From the NCBI RefSeq assembly GCF_001664485.1, contig NZ_CP013631.1:124001-188000 (forward strand): a stretch of 64,000 bases of DNA. The letters run 5' to 3'. This document shows, in pieces, positions 17,227-25,326 of this stretch (within the stretch, counting starts at the first letter, position 1; the number at the start of each line of letters is the position of its first letter). This stretch comes from Rhizobium sp. N324 (GTDB lineage: Bacteria > Pseudomonadota > Alphaproteobacteria > Rhizobiales > Rhizobiaceae). The translations under genes were made by a program, and so were the position numbers. The notes beneath the pieces are model-generated. The model was not told the origin of the DNA. It saw nothing but the letters and a program-made list of their open reading frames with translations, and searched no databases.

Positions 17227-18207
17227 ATGCCCCTGCCGACACCCAATCTCTATCCACCCTTCAACATCGTGCGCCTCAGCCATGTGGAACTCGGCGTCAC
17301 CGATCTCGCCAAGTCCCGCGCCTTTTATGTCGACACGCTCGGCCTGCAGGTGACGGATGAGAGCGCCGACACGATTTACCTGCGGGCAATGGAGGAACGC
17401 GGCCACCACTGCATCGTGCTGAAGAAATCCGCCAAGGCCGAAGCCCGCGACCTCGGCTTCAAGGTTTTCGGCGACGAGGATCTCGACAAGGCCGCCCATT
17501 TCTTCAAGGACAAGGGCCTGCCTGTGGAATGGATCGAGCGCCCCTATCAGGCGCGCACCTTCCGCACCCGCGATCCGCACGGCATTCCGCTCGAATTCTA
17601 TTCGAAGATGGATCGCCTGCCGCCGATCCATCAGAAATATGCGTTCTACAAGGGCGTCAAGCCGTTGCGCATCGACCACTTCAACTGCTTCTCGCCGAAT
17701 GTCGACGAGAGCGTCGCCTTCTATAACGAGCTTGGCTTCCGCGTCACCGAATATACCGAGGACGCCGAGACCGGCCGTCTCTGGGCCGCCTGGACGCACC
17801 GCAAGGGCGGCGTGCACGACATCGCCTTCACCAACGGCCGCGGCCCGCGTCTGCACCACACCGCTTTCTGGGTGCCGACGCCGCTCAACATCATCGACCT
17901 GCTCGACCTGATGGCGACCACCGGCTGGGTCTCCAACATCGAGCGCGGCCCGGGCCGCCACGGCATCTCCAACGCCTTCTTCCTCTATATCCTCGATCCC
18001 GACGGCCACCGCATCGAGATCTACTGCTCGGACTACCAGACGGTCGATCCCGATCTCGAGCCGATCAAGTGGGACCTCAAGGATCCGCAGCGCCAGACGC
18101 TTTGGGGCGCACCGGCTCCCAAATCCTGGTTCGAACATGGTAGCCTGTTCGCCGGCGCTGATGTGGTCGAGCCTGATTTGAAGGCACAGCCGATCATCGC
18201 GCCTTGA
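17227..18207 (+). CDS. hpaD: 3,4-dihydroxyphenylacetate (homoprotocatechuate) 2,3-dioxygenase
   Basis: 326 residues of a type I (vicinal-oxygen-chelate) extradiol dioxygenase, the Brevibacterium HPCD/MndD type rather than the E. coli LigB-type HpaD. Metal ligands by position are His151, His211 (RLHHTAFWV) and Glu264 (HRIEIYCSD), with His197 as the second-sphere acid/base. It opens homoprotocatechuate between C2 and C3 to 5-carboxymethyl-2-hydroxymuconate semialdehyde using Fe(II) or Mn(II). The ATG at 17227 follows AGGAGGAA. A terminator-like hairpin follows the gene. Confidence 0.95.
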   Translation: MPLPTPNLYPPFNIVRLSHVELGVTDLAKSRAFYVDTLGLQVTDESADTIYLRAMEERGHHCIVLKKSAKAEARDLGFKVFGDEDLDKAAHFFKDKGLPVEWIERPYQARTFRTRDPHGIPLEFYSKMDRLPPIHQKYAFYKGVKPLRIDHFNCFSPNVDESVAFYNELGFRVTEYTEDAETGRLWAAWTHRKGGVHDIAFTNGRGPRLHHTAFWVPTPLNIIDLLDLMATTGWVSNIERGPGRHGISNAFFLYILDPDGHRIEIYCSDYQTVDPDLEPIKWDLKDPQRQTLWGAPAPKSWFEHGSLFAGADVVEPDLKAQPIIAP

Positions 18208-18218
18208 ACGTTTACCCG

Positions 18219-18243
18219 AAAGCGGGCGAAATCGCCCGCTTTT
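18219..18243 (+). terminator. Hairpin with T-run inside the hpa operon
   Basis: A perfect 10-bp stem, AAAGCGGGCG/CGCCCGCTTT with an AAAT loop, ends in TTTT, 12 bp after the hpaD stop and 23 bp before the next gene. It has the form of an intrinsic terminator but sits within a continuous pathway operon, so it may act as a partial terminator or an mRNA-processing/stability element that lowers expression of the downstream genes. Confidence 0.65.
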
Positions 18244-18265
18244 CAACGTTGGCGAGGATAGAGTC

Positions 18266-19717
18266 ATGGAATTGAAAGACGCAACATTGTTCCGGCAGGC
18301 CGCGTTGGTCGGCGGCGAGTGGATTGAGGCCGGCGACAATGCGATCGCGGTGGATAATCCGGCGACCGGCGAGATTATCGGCCGCGTTCCCAATCTGGGA
18401 GCGACCGAGACGAAGGCGGCGATTGCCGCGGCCGAGATTGCCCAGAAGGAATGGGCAGCCCGCACAGCCAAGGAGCGGTCGATCATCCTCAGGCGCTGGT
18501 TCGAGCTGATGATGGCGAACCAGGACGATCTCGGCCGCATCCTGACATCAGAACAGGGCAAGCCGCTGGCCGAGGCCAAGGGCGAGATCGCTTATGGCGC
18601 GAGCTTCATCGAATGGTTTGCCGAGGAGGCGCGGCGTCTCTACGGCGACATCGTTCCCGGTCATCAGAAGGATAAGCGCATCCTTGTCATGAAGCAGCCG
18701 ATCGGCGTCGTTGCCGCCATCACCCCCTGGAATTTCCCGAACGCGATGATCACCCGCAAAGCCGGACCGGCCTTTGCCGCCGGCTGCGCCATGGTGCTGA
18801 AGCCTGCCTCGCAGACGCCCTTTTCGGCAATTGCCATCGCTATCCTGGCAGAGCGCGCCGGTTTCCCCAAGGGCCTGTTCAGCGTTCTCACAGGTTCGGC
18901 GCGCGCCATCGGCGGCGAGATGACCGCAAGCCCCGTCGTGCGCAAGCTGACCTTCACCGGCTCGACCGAAGTCGGCGCCGAGCTTTACAGGCAGAGCGCG
19001 CCGACCATCAAGAAGCTCGGACTGGAGCTCGGCGGCAATGCGCCCTTCATCGTCTTCGACGATGCCGATCTCGATGCGGCGGTCGAAGGCGCGCTGATCG
19101 CCAAATTCCGCAACAACGGCCAAACCTGCGTCTGCGCCAACCGTCTCTATGTGCAGGAAGGCGTTTATGACGCCTTTGCCGAGAAGCTCTCGAAGGCGGT
19201 CGGAGCGCTGAAGACCGGCAACGGTTTCGACGAAGGCATCAATCTCGGGCCGCTGATCGACGAATCGGCGCTTGCCAAGGTCGAGGAACATGTCGCCGAT
19301 GCGCTGTCCAAGGGCGGTCGCGTCGTTGCCGGCGGCCATCGCCACCCGCTCGGCGGGCGCTTCTACGAGGCGACAGTGCTCGCCGACGTCACCCCTGCCA
19401 TGGCGGTCGCCAGGGAAGAGACCTTCGGGCCGGTGGCGCCGCTCTTCCGCTTCAAGGACGAAGCCGATGTGATCGCCCAGGCCAACGACACCGAATTCGG
19501 TCTCGCCTCCTATTTCTACGCCAAGGATCTCGCCCGGGTCTTCCGGGTCGCCGAGGCGCTGGAATACGGCATGGTCGGGGTCAATACCGGGCTGATCTCC
19601 ACGGCTGAAGCCCCCTTCGGCGGCGTCAAGCTTTCCGGCCTCGGCCGCGAAGGCTCGAAATACGGCATCGAGGAATTCACCGAAATCAAATATGTCTGCC
19701 TCGGCGGTATCGCCTGA
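18266..19717 (+). CDS. Succinate-semialdehyde dehydrogenase of the hpa operon
   Basis: 483 residues, GabD/SSADH-type ALDH with Glu254 (LELGGNAPF) and Cys288 in GQTCVCANR; the nearby Cys290 gives the CxC pair typical of SSADH enzymes. The HpaI aldolase step at the end of this pathway releases pyruvate and succinate semialdehyde, and this enzyme would oxidise the latter to succinate for the TCA cycle. Position between hpaD and hpaG supports that role over GABA catabolism. Coenzyme preference cannot be fixed from sequence. Confidence 0.92.
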   Translation: MELKDATLFRQAALVGGEWIEAGDNAIAVDNPATGEIIGRVPNLGATETKAAIAAAEIAQKEWAARTAKERSIILRRWFELMMANQDDLGRILTSEQGKPLAEAKGEIAYGASFIEWFAEEARRLYGDIVPGHQKDKRILVMKQPIGVVAAITPWNFPNAMITRKAGPAFAAGCAMVLKPASQTPFSAIAIAILAERAGFPKGLFSVLTGSARAIGGEMTASPVVRKLTFTGSTEVGAELYRQSAPTIKKLGLELGGNAPFIVFDDADLDAAVEGALIAKFRNNGQTCVCANRLYVQEGVYDAFAEKLSKAVGALKTGNGFDEGINLGPLIDESALAKVEEHVADALSKGGRVVAGGHRHPLGGRFYEATVLADVTPAMAVAREETFGPVAPLFRFKDEADVIAQANDTEFGLASYFYAKDLARVFRVAEALEYGMVGVNTGLISTAEAPFGGVKLSGLGREGSKYGIEEFTEIKYVCLGGIA

Positions 19718-19742
19718 GGCCAAGAGAAGGCCCGAGACAAGC

Positions 19743-20615
19743 ATGACCCATCCACGATTCCTTTCCTTTTCCAGAAACGGCCGTCATGGCTATGGGCTTG
19801 CCGTCGAGGGCGGCGTCATCGACCTGTCGGCTCGCCACGGCGCAAGCTGGGCGAGCCTTCGCGAGGTGATCGAGGCGGGCCGCCTCGTTCAGCTCGCCGA
19901 GGAGAGCAGATCATTGCAGACGGATTTCGCGCTTGACGATATCCGCTTCGAAATTCCCATTCCGTCACCGGAAAAGATCATCTGCGTCGGGGTCAACTTC
20001 CCCGACCGCAACGAGGAATATAAGGACGGACAGACAGCGCCCTCCAACCCTTCGCTTTTCATCCGTTTCCCCCGTTCCTTCACCGGCCATGGCAAAGCGC
20101 TGATCCGGCCGCCGGAAAGCCCGCAGCTCGATTATGAGGGCGAGATCGTCATCGTCATCGGCAAGGGCGGCCGGCGGATCGCCGAGGCGGATGCCCTCTC
20201 CCACATCGCCGCCCTGTCGCTCTGCAATGAAGGCACGATCCGCGACTGGGTGCGCCATGCCAAATTCAACGTCACCCAGGGCAAGAATTTCGATCGCACC
20301 GGCGCGATCGGCCCCTGGCTGATCCCCTTCACCGACCCCGCCCAGCTCGAGGACATCAAGCTCGAAACCCGCGTCAACGGCGAGGTGCGCCAGAGCGACC
20401 GCACCAGCCGGATGATCTTCTCCTTCCGCAAGATCATCAATTACATCTCCACCTTCACCACTCTCCTTCCCGGCGACGTCATCGTCACAGGAACGCCGAC
20501 GGGTGCCGGCGCCCGCTTCGATCCGCCGATCTGGCTGAAGCCCGGCGACATCGTCGAGATCGAGGCCGACGGGCTCGGCATCCTGAAGAACACCATCGCC
20601 GACGAGGGGTTCTGA
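19743..20615 (+). CDS. hpaG: Fumarylacetoacetate hydrolase-family decarboxylase/isomerase
   Basis: 290 residues with a single FAH domain: CVGVNFPDRNEEY, the metal-binding acids in DYEGEIVIVIGKGGRRI, FNVTQGKNFDRTGAIGPW and the C-terminal VTGTPTGAGARFDPP. In the homoprotocatechuate pathway HpaG decarboxylates the tricarboxylate and isomerises the product to 2-hydroxyhepta-2,4-diene-1,7-dioate. E. coli HpaG fuses two FAH domains (429 aa), whereas here only one is present. I chose the ATG at 19743; the frame upstream to 19692 overlaps the preceding gene. The stop overlaps the hpaH ATG by one base. Confidence 0.9.
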   Translation: MTHPRFLSFSRNGRHGYGLAVEGGVIDLSARHGASWASLREVIEAGRLVQLAEESRSLQTDFALDDIRFEIPIPSPEKIICVGVNFPDRNEEYKDGQTAPSNPSLFIRFPRSFTGHGKALIRPPESPQLDYEGEIVIVIGKGGRRIAEADALSHIAALSLCNEGTIRDWVRHAKFNVTQGKNFDRTGAIGPWLIPFTDPAQLEDIKLETRVNGEVRQSDRTSRMIFSFRKIINYISTFTTLLPGDVIVTGTPTGAGARFDPPIWLKPGDIVEIEADGLGILKNTIADEGF

Positions 20616-21418
20616 TGCTGTCGCAGGACGAAATCCAGGCGGCCGCCGAAAGCCTCGACCGGGCCGAGCGGACGCGTGTCCAAACCGGGCTCCTGTCGCT
20701 GAAATATCCCGCCATGGACATGGACGACGCCTATGCGGTGCAAGCCGCCTGGGTCAAGAAAAAGATCGCCGGCGGCCGCAAGCCGATCGGCTGGAAGATC
20801 GGGCTGACATCGAAGGCGATGCAGTATGCCCTCAACATCGACATCCCCGATTCCGGCGTGCTCATCGACGATATGGTCTTCGAAGACGGCGCGACCGTAC
20901 CGGCTGACCGTTTCATCCAGCCGCGCATCGAAGCCGAGATCGCCTTCGTGATGAAGGCTCCACTCAAAGGGCCAAACGTCTCGATCTTCGATGTCTTGAA
21001 CGCCACCGACTACGTGACGCCGGCGCTTGAAATCCTCGATACGCGCATCCTCCGGGTCGATCCCGATACGAAGAAAGCGCGCACCATCGTCGACACGATT
21101 TCCGACAATGCCGCCAATGCCGGCATCGTCACCGGCGGCCGCGCCGTGAAGCCTGACCAGATCGACATGCGCTGGATGGGCGCGATCGTCAGCCGCAATG
21201 CCGAAGTCGAGGAGACGGGGCTTGGGGCGGGCGTCCTCAACCAGCCTGCCCGCGGCGTTGCCTGGCTCGCCAACCGGCTGGCGCAATATGGCGATGGCAT
21301 CGAGGCTGGACAGATCGTGCTGGCTGGTTCATTCATCCGCCCGATCGAGGCGCGGCACGGCGACACCATCCATGCCGATTTCGGCCCTTACGGCTCGGTC
21401 AGCCTCTATTTTGCATGA
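20615..21418 (+). CDS. hpaH: 2-oxo-hept-4-ene-1,7-dioate hydratase
   Basis: 267 residues of the FAH-like hydratase family that includes MhpD and HpaH. Characteristic segments are the GWKIGLTSKAMQYAL motif (about 60-74), the metal ligands in PRIEAEIAFVM (about 108-118) and the C-terminal GSFIRPIEARHGDTIHADFG. It adds water to 2-oxohept-4-ene-1,7-dioate to give 2,4-dihydroxyhept-2-ene-1,7-dioate, the substrate of HpaI encoded 12 bp downstream. The ATG overlaps the hpaG stop (TGATG), which suggests translational coupling. Confidence 0.94.
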   Translation: MLSQDEIQAAAESLDRAERTRVQTGLLSLKYPAMDMDDAYAVQAAWVKKKIAGGRKPIGWKIGLTSKAMQYALNIDIPDSGVLIDDMVFEDGATVPADRFIQPRIEAEIAFVMKAPLKGPNVSIFDVLNATDYVTPALEILDTRILRVDPDTKKARTIVDTISDNAANAGIVTGGRAVKPDQIDMRWMGAIVSRNAEVEETGLGAGVLNQPARGVAWLANRLAQYGDGIEAGQIVLAGSFIRPIEARHGDTIHADFGPYGSVSLYFA

Positions 21419-21430
21419 AGGAGCAAAGAC

Positions 21431-22237
21431 ATGCCGGCGCCTAAGAACCTCTTCAAGCAGGCCCTGAAAGAGGGGCGGGCGCAGATCGGTCTCTGGCAGG
21501 CGCTCGCCAGCCCCTATACGGTCGAAATCTGCGCCGGCGCCGGTTACGACTGGCTGCTGCTCGATGCCGAACATGCGCCAAACGACGTGCCGCTTCTCGC
21601 CTCGCAGCTGCAGGCGATGAAGGGATCGGCAAGCCATGCGGTGATCCGCCCGCCGGTCGGCGAAACCTGGATCATCAAGCAGATGCTCGATATCGGCGCG
21701 CAGACGCTGCTCATTCCGATGGTCGACAGCAGGGAGATGGCCGAAGCCATGGTGCGCGCCGTGCGTTATCCGCCGCAGGGTGTGCGCGGCGTCGGTGCTG
21801 CCCTTGCCCGCGCCTCCGATTTCAACCGCATTCCAGACTACCTCCAGACCGCCAATGACGAGATCTGCCTGCTGCTGCAGGTCGAAAGCCGCGCCGGGCT
21901 AGCCGCGCTCGACGCGATCGCCACGACCGACGGCGTCGACGGCGTCTTCATCGGCCCCTCCGATCTCGCCGCCGACATGGGCTATCTCGGCCGACCGGGC
22001 GCGCCCGAAGTGCAGGCCGAAGTCGAAAACGCGCTTGCCAGGATCCAGTCGCACGGCAAGGCCGCCGGCATCCTGATCGGCGATCTCGCCCTCTCCAAGC
22101 GCTACCTCGAACTCGGCGCCACCTTCGTCGCGATCGGCAACGACGTCATGCTGCTCGCCAATGCCACGGCCAAGCTGCTCGAAGACTTCCACAAAGCCGA
22201 AGCGGCCAGGCCGGCGGGCGACGTGAAGGTCTACTGA
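21431..22237 (+). CDS. hpaI: 4-hydroxy-2-oxoheptanedioate aldolase
   Basis: 268 residues of the class II HpcH/HpaI aldolase family. The strand-1 motif QIGLWQALASPYTVEICAG, the active-site WLLLDAEHAPND and the metal-binding LLLQVESRAGL and GVFIGPSDLAADMG match HpaI over its full length. It splits the seven-carbon intermediate retro-aldol into pyruvate and succinate semialdehyde. It ends the enzymes of the pathway; a hairpin and a new strong ribosome-binding site follow before the SDR gene. Confidence 0.95.
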   Translation: MPAPKNLFKQALKEGRAQIGLWQALASPYTVEICAGAGYDWLLLDAEHAPNDVPLLASQLQAMKGSASHAVIRPPVGETWIIKQMLDIGAQTLLIPMVDSREMAEAMVRAVRYPPQGVRGVGAALARASDFNRIPDYLQTANDEICLLLQVESRAGLAALDAIATTDGVDGVFIGPSDLAADMGYLGRPGAPEVQAEVENALARIQSHGKAAGILIGDLALSKRYLELGATFVAIGNDVMLLANATAKLLEDFHKAEAARPAGDVKVY

Positions 22238-22306
22238 CCTCACGCATCCCGCAGCGTTTTGCACGCTCAGTCAAAACGGACTGCACGCCTGGACAGGACG
22301 CCTCCC

Positions 22307-22335
22307 GGCCTTTCGACCATGATGATCGAAAGGTC
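22307..22335 (+). other. Hairpin upstream of the SDR ribosome-binding site
   Basis: In the 112-bp gap after hpaI, CCTTTCGA (22309-22316) pairs with TCGAAAGG (22326-22333) across a 9-nt loop, with two more possible pairs at the base. The stem ends two bases before AGGAGGAAGAG, the SDR ribosome-binding site. It could stabilise the 3' mRNA segment or influence translation start; there is no T-run, so a terminator is unlikely. Confidence 0.45.
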
Positions 22336-22349
22336 CAGGAGGAAGAGAT

Positions 22350-23138
22350 ATGCGTTTCAGCAATAAGACGGCGCTGATCACCGGCGGCGGCACCGGCATC
22401 GGTGCTGCGGTCGCCCGGCGCATCCGTAGGGAAGGCGGCAATGTCGCGCTCGTCGGCCGGCGCCCCGAACCGCTTCGCGCCGTTGCCGATGAGATCGGCG
22501 CCAGCGTCATCACGGCCGATGCGGCTGACGGCGCCGCGATGCGGGAAGCACTCGAAACGGTCGTCGAGGACTTCGGCGGGCTCGACATTCTGATTGCCAA
22601 TGCCGGCGGCCACGGTGTCGGGCCGACGATCAGCATGTCCGATGAGACCTGGGACCTCGCCATCCGGCTGAACCTCAACACTGCCTTTGTCAGCGCTCGC
22701 GAATGCCTACCGCATCTGATCCGCAGCAAGGGCAATATCGTCGTTCTCGCGTCGATCGCCGGGCTGTTCGCCGGGCCGGATGCGGCTGGTTACGTCACGA
22801 TGAAGCACGGTTGCATCGGGCTTGCGAAGTCGCTGGCGCGCGACTACGGCCGCAAGGGCGTGCGCACCAACACGGTCTGCCCGGGGTGGGTGAGGACGGC
22901 GATGGCTGACGAGCAGATGCAGGCCGTGGTCGAAAAATTCAAGCTCAGGAATATCGACGAGGCCTACGCGCTCGTTACCAAGGATGTGCCGCTCGGCCGA
23001 CCGGCCACCGCAAACGACGTGGCCGGCGCGGTCTGCTTTCTCGCCTCGGCTGAGGCGGCGATGATCAACGGCGCCGTCCTGACCGTCGATGGCGGCGCCG
23101 GCACCGTCGACCTGCCGACCCTTGCGTTTGCGGAATGA
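22350..23138 (+). CDS. Short-chain dehydrogenase/reductase
   Basis: 262 residues, classical SDR. The dinucleotide-binding TGGGTGIGAA is at about 11-20, NAG(G) at about 84-87, the catalytic Ser in VVLASIAG, and Tyr-x3-Lys in GYVTMKHG. It would oxidise an alcohol or reduce a carbonyl with NAD(P). The gene directly precedes a MoaF-family gene (18 bp gap). I recall the same SDR-MoaF order from the Klebsiella monoamine regulon (moaE-moaF), which suggests a link to aromatic amine catabolism feeding the hpa pathway; the substrate itself is unknown. Confidence 0.9.
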   Translation: MRFSNKTALITGGGTGIGAAVARRIRREGGNVALVGRRPEPLRAVADEIGASVITADAADGAAMREALETVVEDFGGLDILIANAGGHGVGPTISMSDETWDLAIRLNLNTAFVSARECLPHLIRSKGNIVVLASIAGLFAGPDAAGYVTMKHGCIGLAKSLARDYGRKGVRTNTVCPGWVRTAMADEQMQAVVEKFKLRNIDEAYALVTKDVPLGRPATANDVAGAVCFLASAEAAMINGAVLTVDGGAGTVDLPTLAFAE

Positions 23139-23156
23139 TATGAGGAGGAGAGAGCG

Positions 23157-23936
23157 ATGAACGACAAGCCGAAGGATTGGAAGACTTACGACGAATTCGC
23201 CTATGGCATCGACACCAACCGGCTGCCGGCAACGGAGGCGCTAGCCGGCTCTGTCCATAGGGTCAACTTCGACGATGGTCGTCGGCTCGAACTTTCCTTC
23301 GGCAAGGGTGAGGTCCGCTGGTCCGACGGCAAGGAAAGCGCGACCGACAGGGCTGAGGTGATCGAGGTTGCGTCGAATGCCTATTTCGTCGAGATCGTCT
23401 TTGCCGGCCGGCCGCAGGAAGCCGAAACGCTGATCGTCAATGTTCAGACCCGCCGAGCGCTTTCGATCTATTCCATCGTCCGCGATGCGAAGGATGCCGT
23501 CGGCGAGCCGCAGGTGGCGCAGATCTTCCGGCCCGGCATCGTCGAGGGCGCCGCCGCCGGCGGGCCGGCGCCGGCCGAAAGCCGCGACCTCATCGGGCTC
23601 AGGGCGCATTTCACCTACAGCCCCAATCACGTCTACGAACACACGTACCTTTCCTCTGAGCGCTACGCCTGGCAGTGCCTGGTCGGTGTCCAGCGCGGCC
23701 ACGGCGACGTCGATCTGACGACCACCTACAAATTCGACGAGAACCAGTACGTCTTCACCTTCCGGGAGTTCAAAATCCCGGTCGCTTCCACCTTTTTCTA
23801 TAATTTCGACGACATGCGCTCGACCGGCAAATTTCTCGGTATCGCCGGTGACGGACGCATACAGAACAGCCCGGCCGGCGCCTTCATCCGCAAGGCCTCG
23901 ATGACCTATTACCTGCCAGGCCAGGAACCGGTGTGA
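23157..23936 (+). CDS. MoaF-like protein (monoamine-regulon type)
   Basis: 259 residues with no signal peptide or membrane segment, matching the MoaF family (N- and C-terminal lipocalin-like beta-rich halves: GSVHRVNFDDGRRLELSFGKGEVRW near 31 and YSPNHVYEHTYLSSERYAWQCL near 157). Databases often call it molybdenum cofactor biosynthesis protein F; I believe the name comes from the Klebsiella monoamine regulon, not from molybdopterin synthesis, and no cofactor genes are near. It is coupled to the SDR gene (GAGGAGAG ribosome-binding site) and followed by a SnoaL-like gene. A ligand-binding or isomerase-like role is a guess. Confidence 0.8.
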   Translation: MNDKPKDWKTYDEFAYGIDTNRLPATEALAGSVHRVNFDDGRRLELSFGKGEVRWSDGKESATDRAEVIEVASNAYFVEIVFAGRPQEAETLIVNVQTRRALSIYSIVRDAKDAVGEPQVAQIFRPGIVEGAAAGGPAPAESRDLIGLRAHFTYSPNHVYEHTYLSSERYAWQCLVGVQRGHGDVDLTTTYKFDENQYVFTFREFKIPVASTFFYNFDDMRSTGKFLGIAGDGRIQNSPAGAFIRKASMTYYLPGQEPV

Positions 23937-23946
23937 GGACAAGACA

Positions 23947-24336
23947 ATGAAAAGAGCTTTCGACATCGTGAAGGCGCATTACGACGCCAACGACCGCCGC
24001 GATATCAACGGCATGCTGGCCGACATCGCATCCGACTGCCGCTGGACCGAAATGGACGGCTTTCCCTGCGCCGGCACCTATGTCGGCCCCCAGGCGATCT
24101 TCAAGAATGTCTTCCAGGCGCTCGGCGAGACATTCGACGGCTATACCTTCAAGCTGGAGCGCCTCCTCGATGCCGGCGACGACGTCATCGCCATCGGTGA
24201 CTATAGCGGCACCCACCGGCAGACCGGCAAATCCTTCAAGGCCCGCGTCGTCCATGCTTGGCGCGTGGCGGACGGCAAGATCCGGCGCTTCGAGCAGTTT
24301 ACCGATACGCTGCGCGTCGCTGAATCGATGCGATAG
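23947..24336 (+). CDS. SnoaL-like/NTF2-fold protein
   Basis: 129 residues with the cone-shaped alpha+beta NTF2/SnoaL pattern: KAHYDANDRRDINGMLADIASDCRWTEMDG, then YVGPQAIF and a C-terminal sheet ending WRVADGKIRRFEQFTDT. Members act as small isomerases, hydrolases or binding proteins; the catalytic set cannot be assigned. It follows the MoaF-like gene by 10 bp and is the last gene of the hpa operon, ending at a strong GC hairpin. It may handle an unstable intermediate in the peripheral pathway. Confidence 0.83.
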   Translation: MKRAFDIVKAHYDANDRRDINGMLADIASDCRWTEMDGFPCAGTYVGPQAIFKNVFQALGETFDGYTFKLERLLDAGDDVIAIGDYSGTHRQTGKSFKARVVHAWRVADGKIRRFEQFTDTLRVAESMR

Positions 24337-24342
24337 AATCCG

Positions 24343-24369
24343 GGCGGCCCGGCGCAAAGCCGGGCCGCC
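24343..24369. terminator. Bidirectional GC-rich hairpin between convergent genes
   Basis: A perfect 11-bp stem (GGCGGCCCGGC/GCCGGGCCGCC) with a GCAAA loop fills the gap between the convergent SnoaL-like gene and the AraC gene, ending against the AraC stop codon. There is no long T-run on either side, so it may work through hairpin strength or stabilise 3' ends. Confidence 0.65.
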
Positions 24370-25311
24370 TCAGGAAAGCGCGGCCTTGCGCCATTGCGAC
24401 GGCGAGACAGCGTAGCGGGCGCGGAAAGCCCGCGAAAAATGCGCGCTGGAGGAAAAGCCGAGCGCAAAGGCGATCCCCGATATTTCGCCGCTGTGGCCGC
24501 CGGCCTCGCGCAGCTTCGCCGCGGCCCGTTGCAGCCGCAGGTCCCAGATATAGTCGGAGGGCGTCAGCCGCTCAGCCTCGAATGCGCGATAGATGTAACG
24601 CACCGAGCAGCCCATGCGCCGCGCGATCATGGCGATGGTGAGATCCGGCTGGTCGATATTTCGGGCGATGAAGTCCTTGATGCGCGCCAGCAACAGGTCA
24701 AGCGGGTTGACGACCTGTCCGGCCGGACCTTCGCCGATCATGGTGCGGACGAGGTCGATCATGGTCTGGCCGACGCTTGAGCGCCGCGCCGCATCCAGAT
24801 GGCCGATCTCATACATGGTCGATTCCATCAGCGACAACAGAATGCGGCACATGCCGTCATGCTCGGCATGCGCGCTGAAGGGTGCCGCCAGCCGTTCGAC
24901 GGCGGCCTCCGGCAATGCCTGCCGCGGCAGTTGCAATAGCAGCTGGCGAACCGGCGTATTGTTTGTCAGCACATAGGGACGGCGCGGATCGTAGATCACA
25001 AGAGCATTGATGGAGACCGGCGCGTGCAAGCCCCCCTGGGTGATCGAGGCGCTGCCCTCGGTCTGCAGGATCAGCTTGATCGCATCGGGATCATCAGGCC
25101 CCGCCGTAACCCGCTCGCCGAAAACGATGTGTCGATCGGCTTCCAGCCGCGTCAGCCGGCAGGCTCCCAGCATGGCCGAGAGCATCGAACTCTTCTCTTT
25201 GTCGGCCGTGCCGAAATCGAGCCTGACATTGCCGAACAGCGTGCGGGCAAGCCCTGCGAACTCTTGGCCCCGAGCGGTGTCGACATGGCGGTGATCGGCG
25301 GAAAAACGCAT
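24370..25311 (-). CDS. AraC-family regulator (NphR/FeaR type)
   Basis: 313 residues: an N-terminal AraC-binding-like domain (about 20-200, with AITQ-like beta strands around VIYDPRRPYVL) and a C-terminal AraC/XylS domain with both helix-turn-helix motifs (LTIAMIARRMGCSVRYIYRAFEAE; ISGIAFALGFSSSAHFSRAFRARYAVSPSQWR). The ATG at 25311 follows GAGGGAG. It begins 16 bp after livF and is therefore the last gene of the minus-strand ALDH-GMC-ABC operon, an arrangement suggesting feedback control of that operon or of the facing hpa operon. Confidence 0.9.
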   Translation of the reverse strand: MRFSADHRHVDTARGQEFAGLARTLFGNVRLDFGTADKEKSSMLSAMLGACRLTRLEADRHIVFGERVTAGPDDPDAIKLILQTEGSASITQGGLHAPVSINALVIYDPRRPYVLTNNTPVRQLLLQLPRQALPEAAVERLAAPFSAHAEHDGMCRILLSLMESTMYEIGHLDAARRSSVGQTMIDLVRTMIGEGPAGQVVNPLDLLLARIKDFIARNIDQPDLTIAMIARRMGCSVRYIYRAFEAERLTPSDYIWDLRLQRAAAKLREAGGHSGEISGIAFALGFSSSAHFSRAFRARYAVSPSQWRKAALS

Positions 25312-25326
25312 GATGGCTCCCTCGCC

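Noticed and set aside
23157..23936. Molybdenum cofactor biosynthesis role for the MoaF-like gene
   Set aside because: No molybdopterin genes or molybdoenzymes are nearby, while the aromatic catabolic context is strong.
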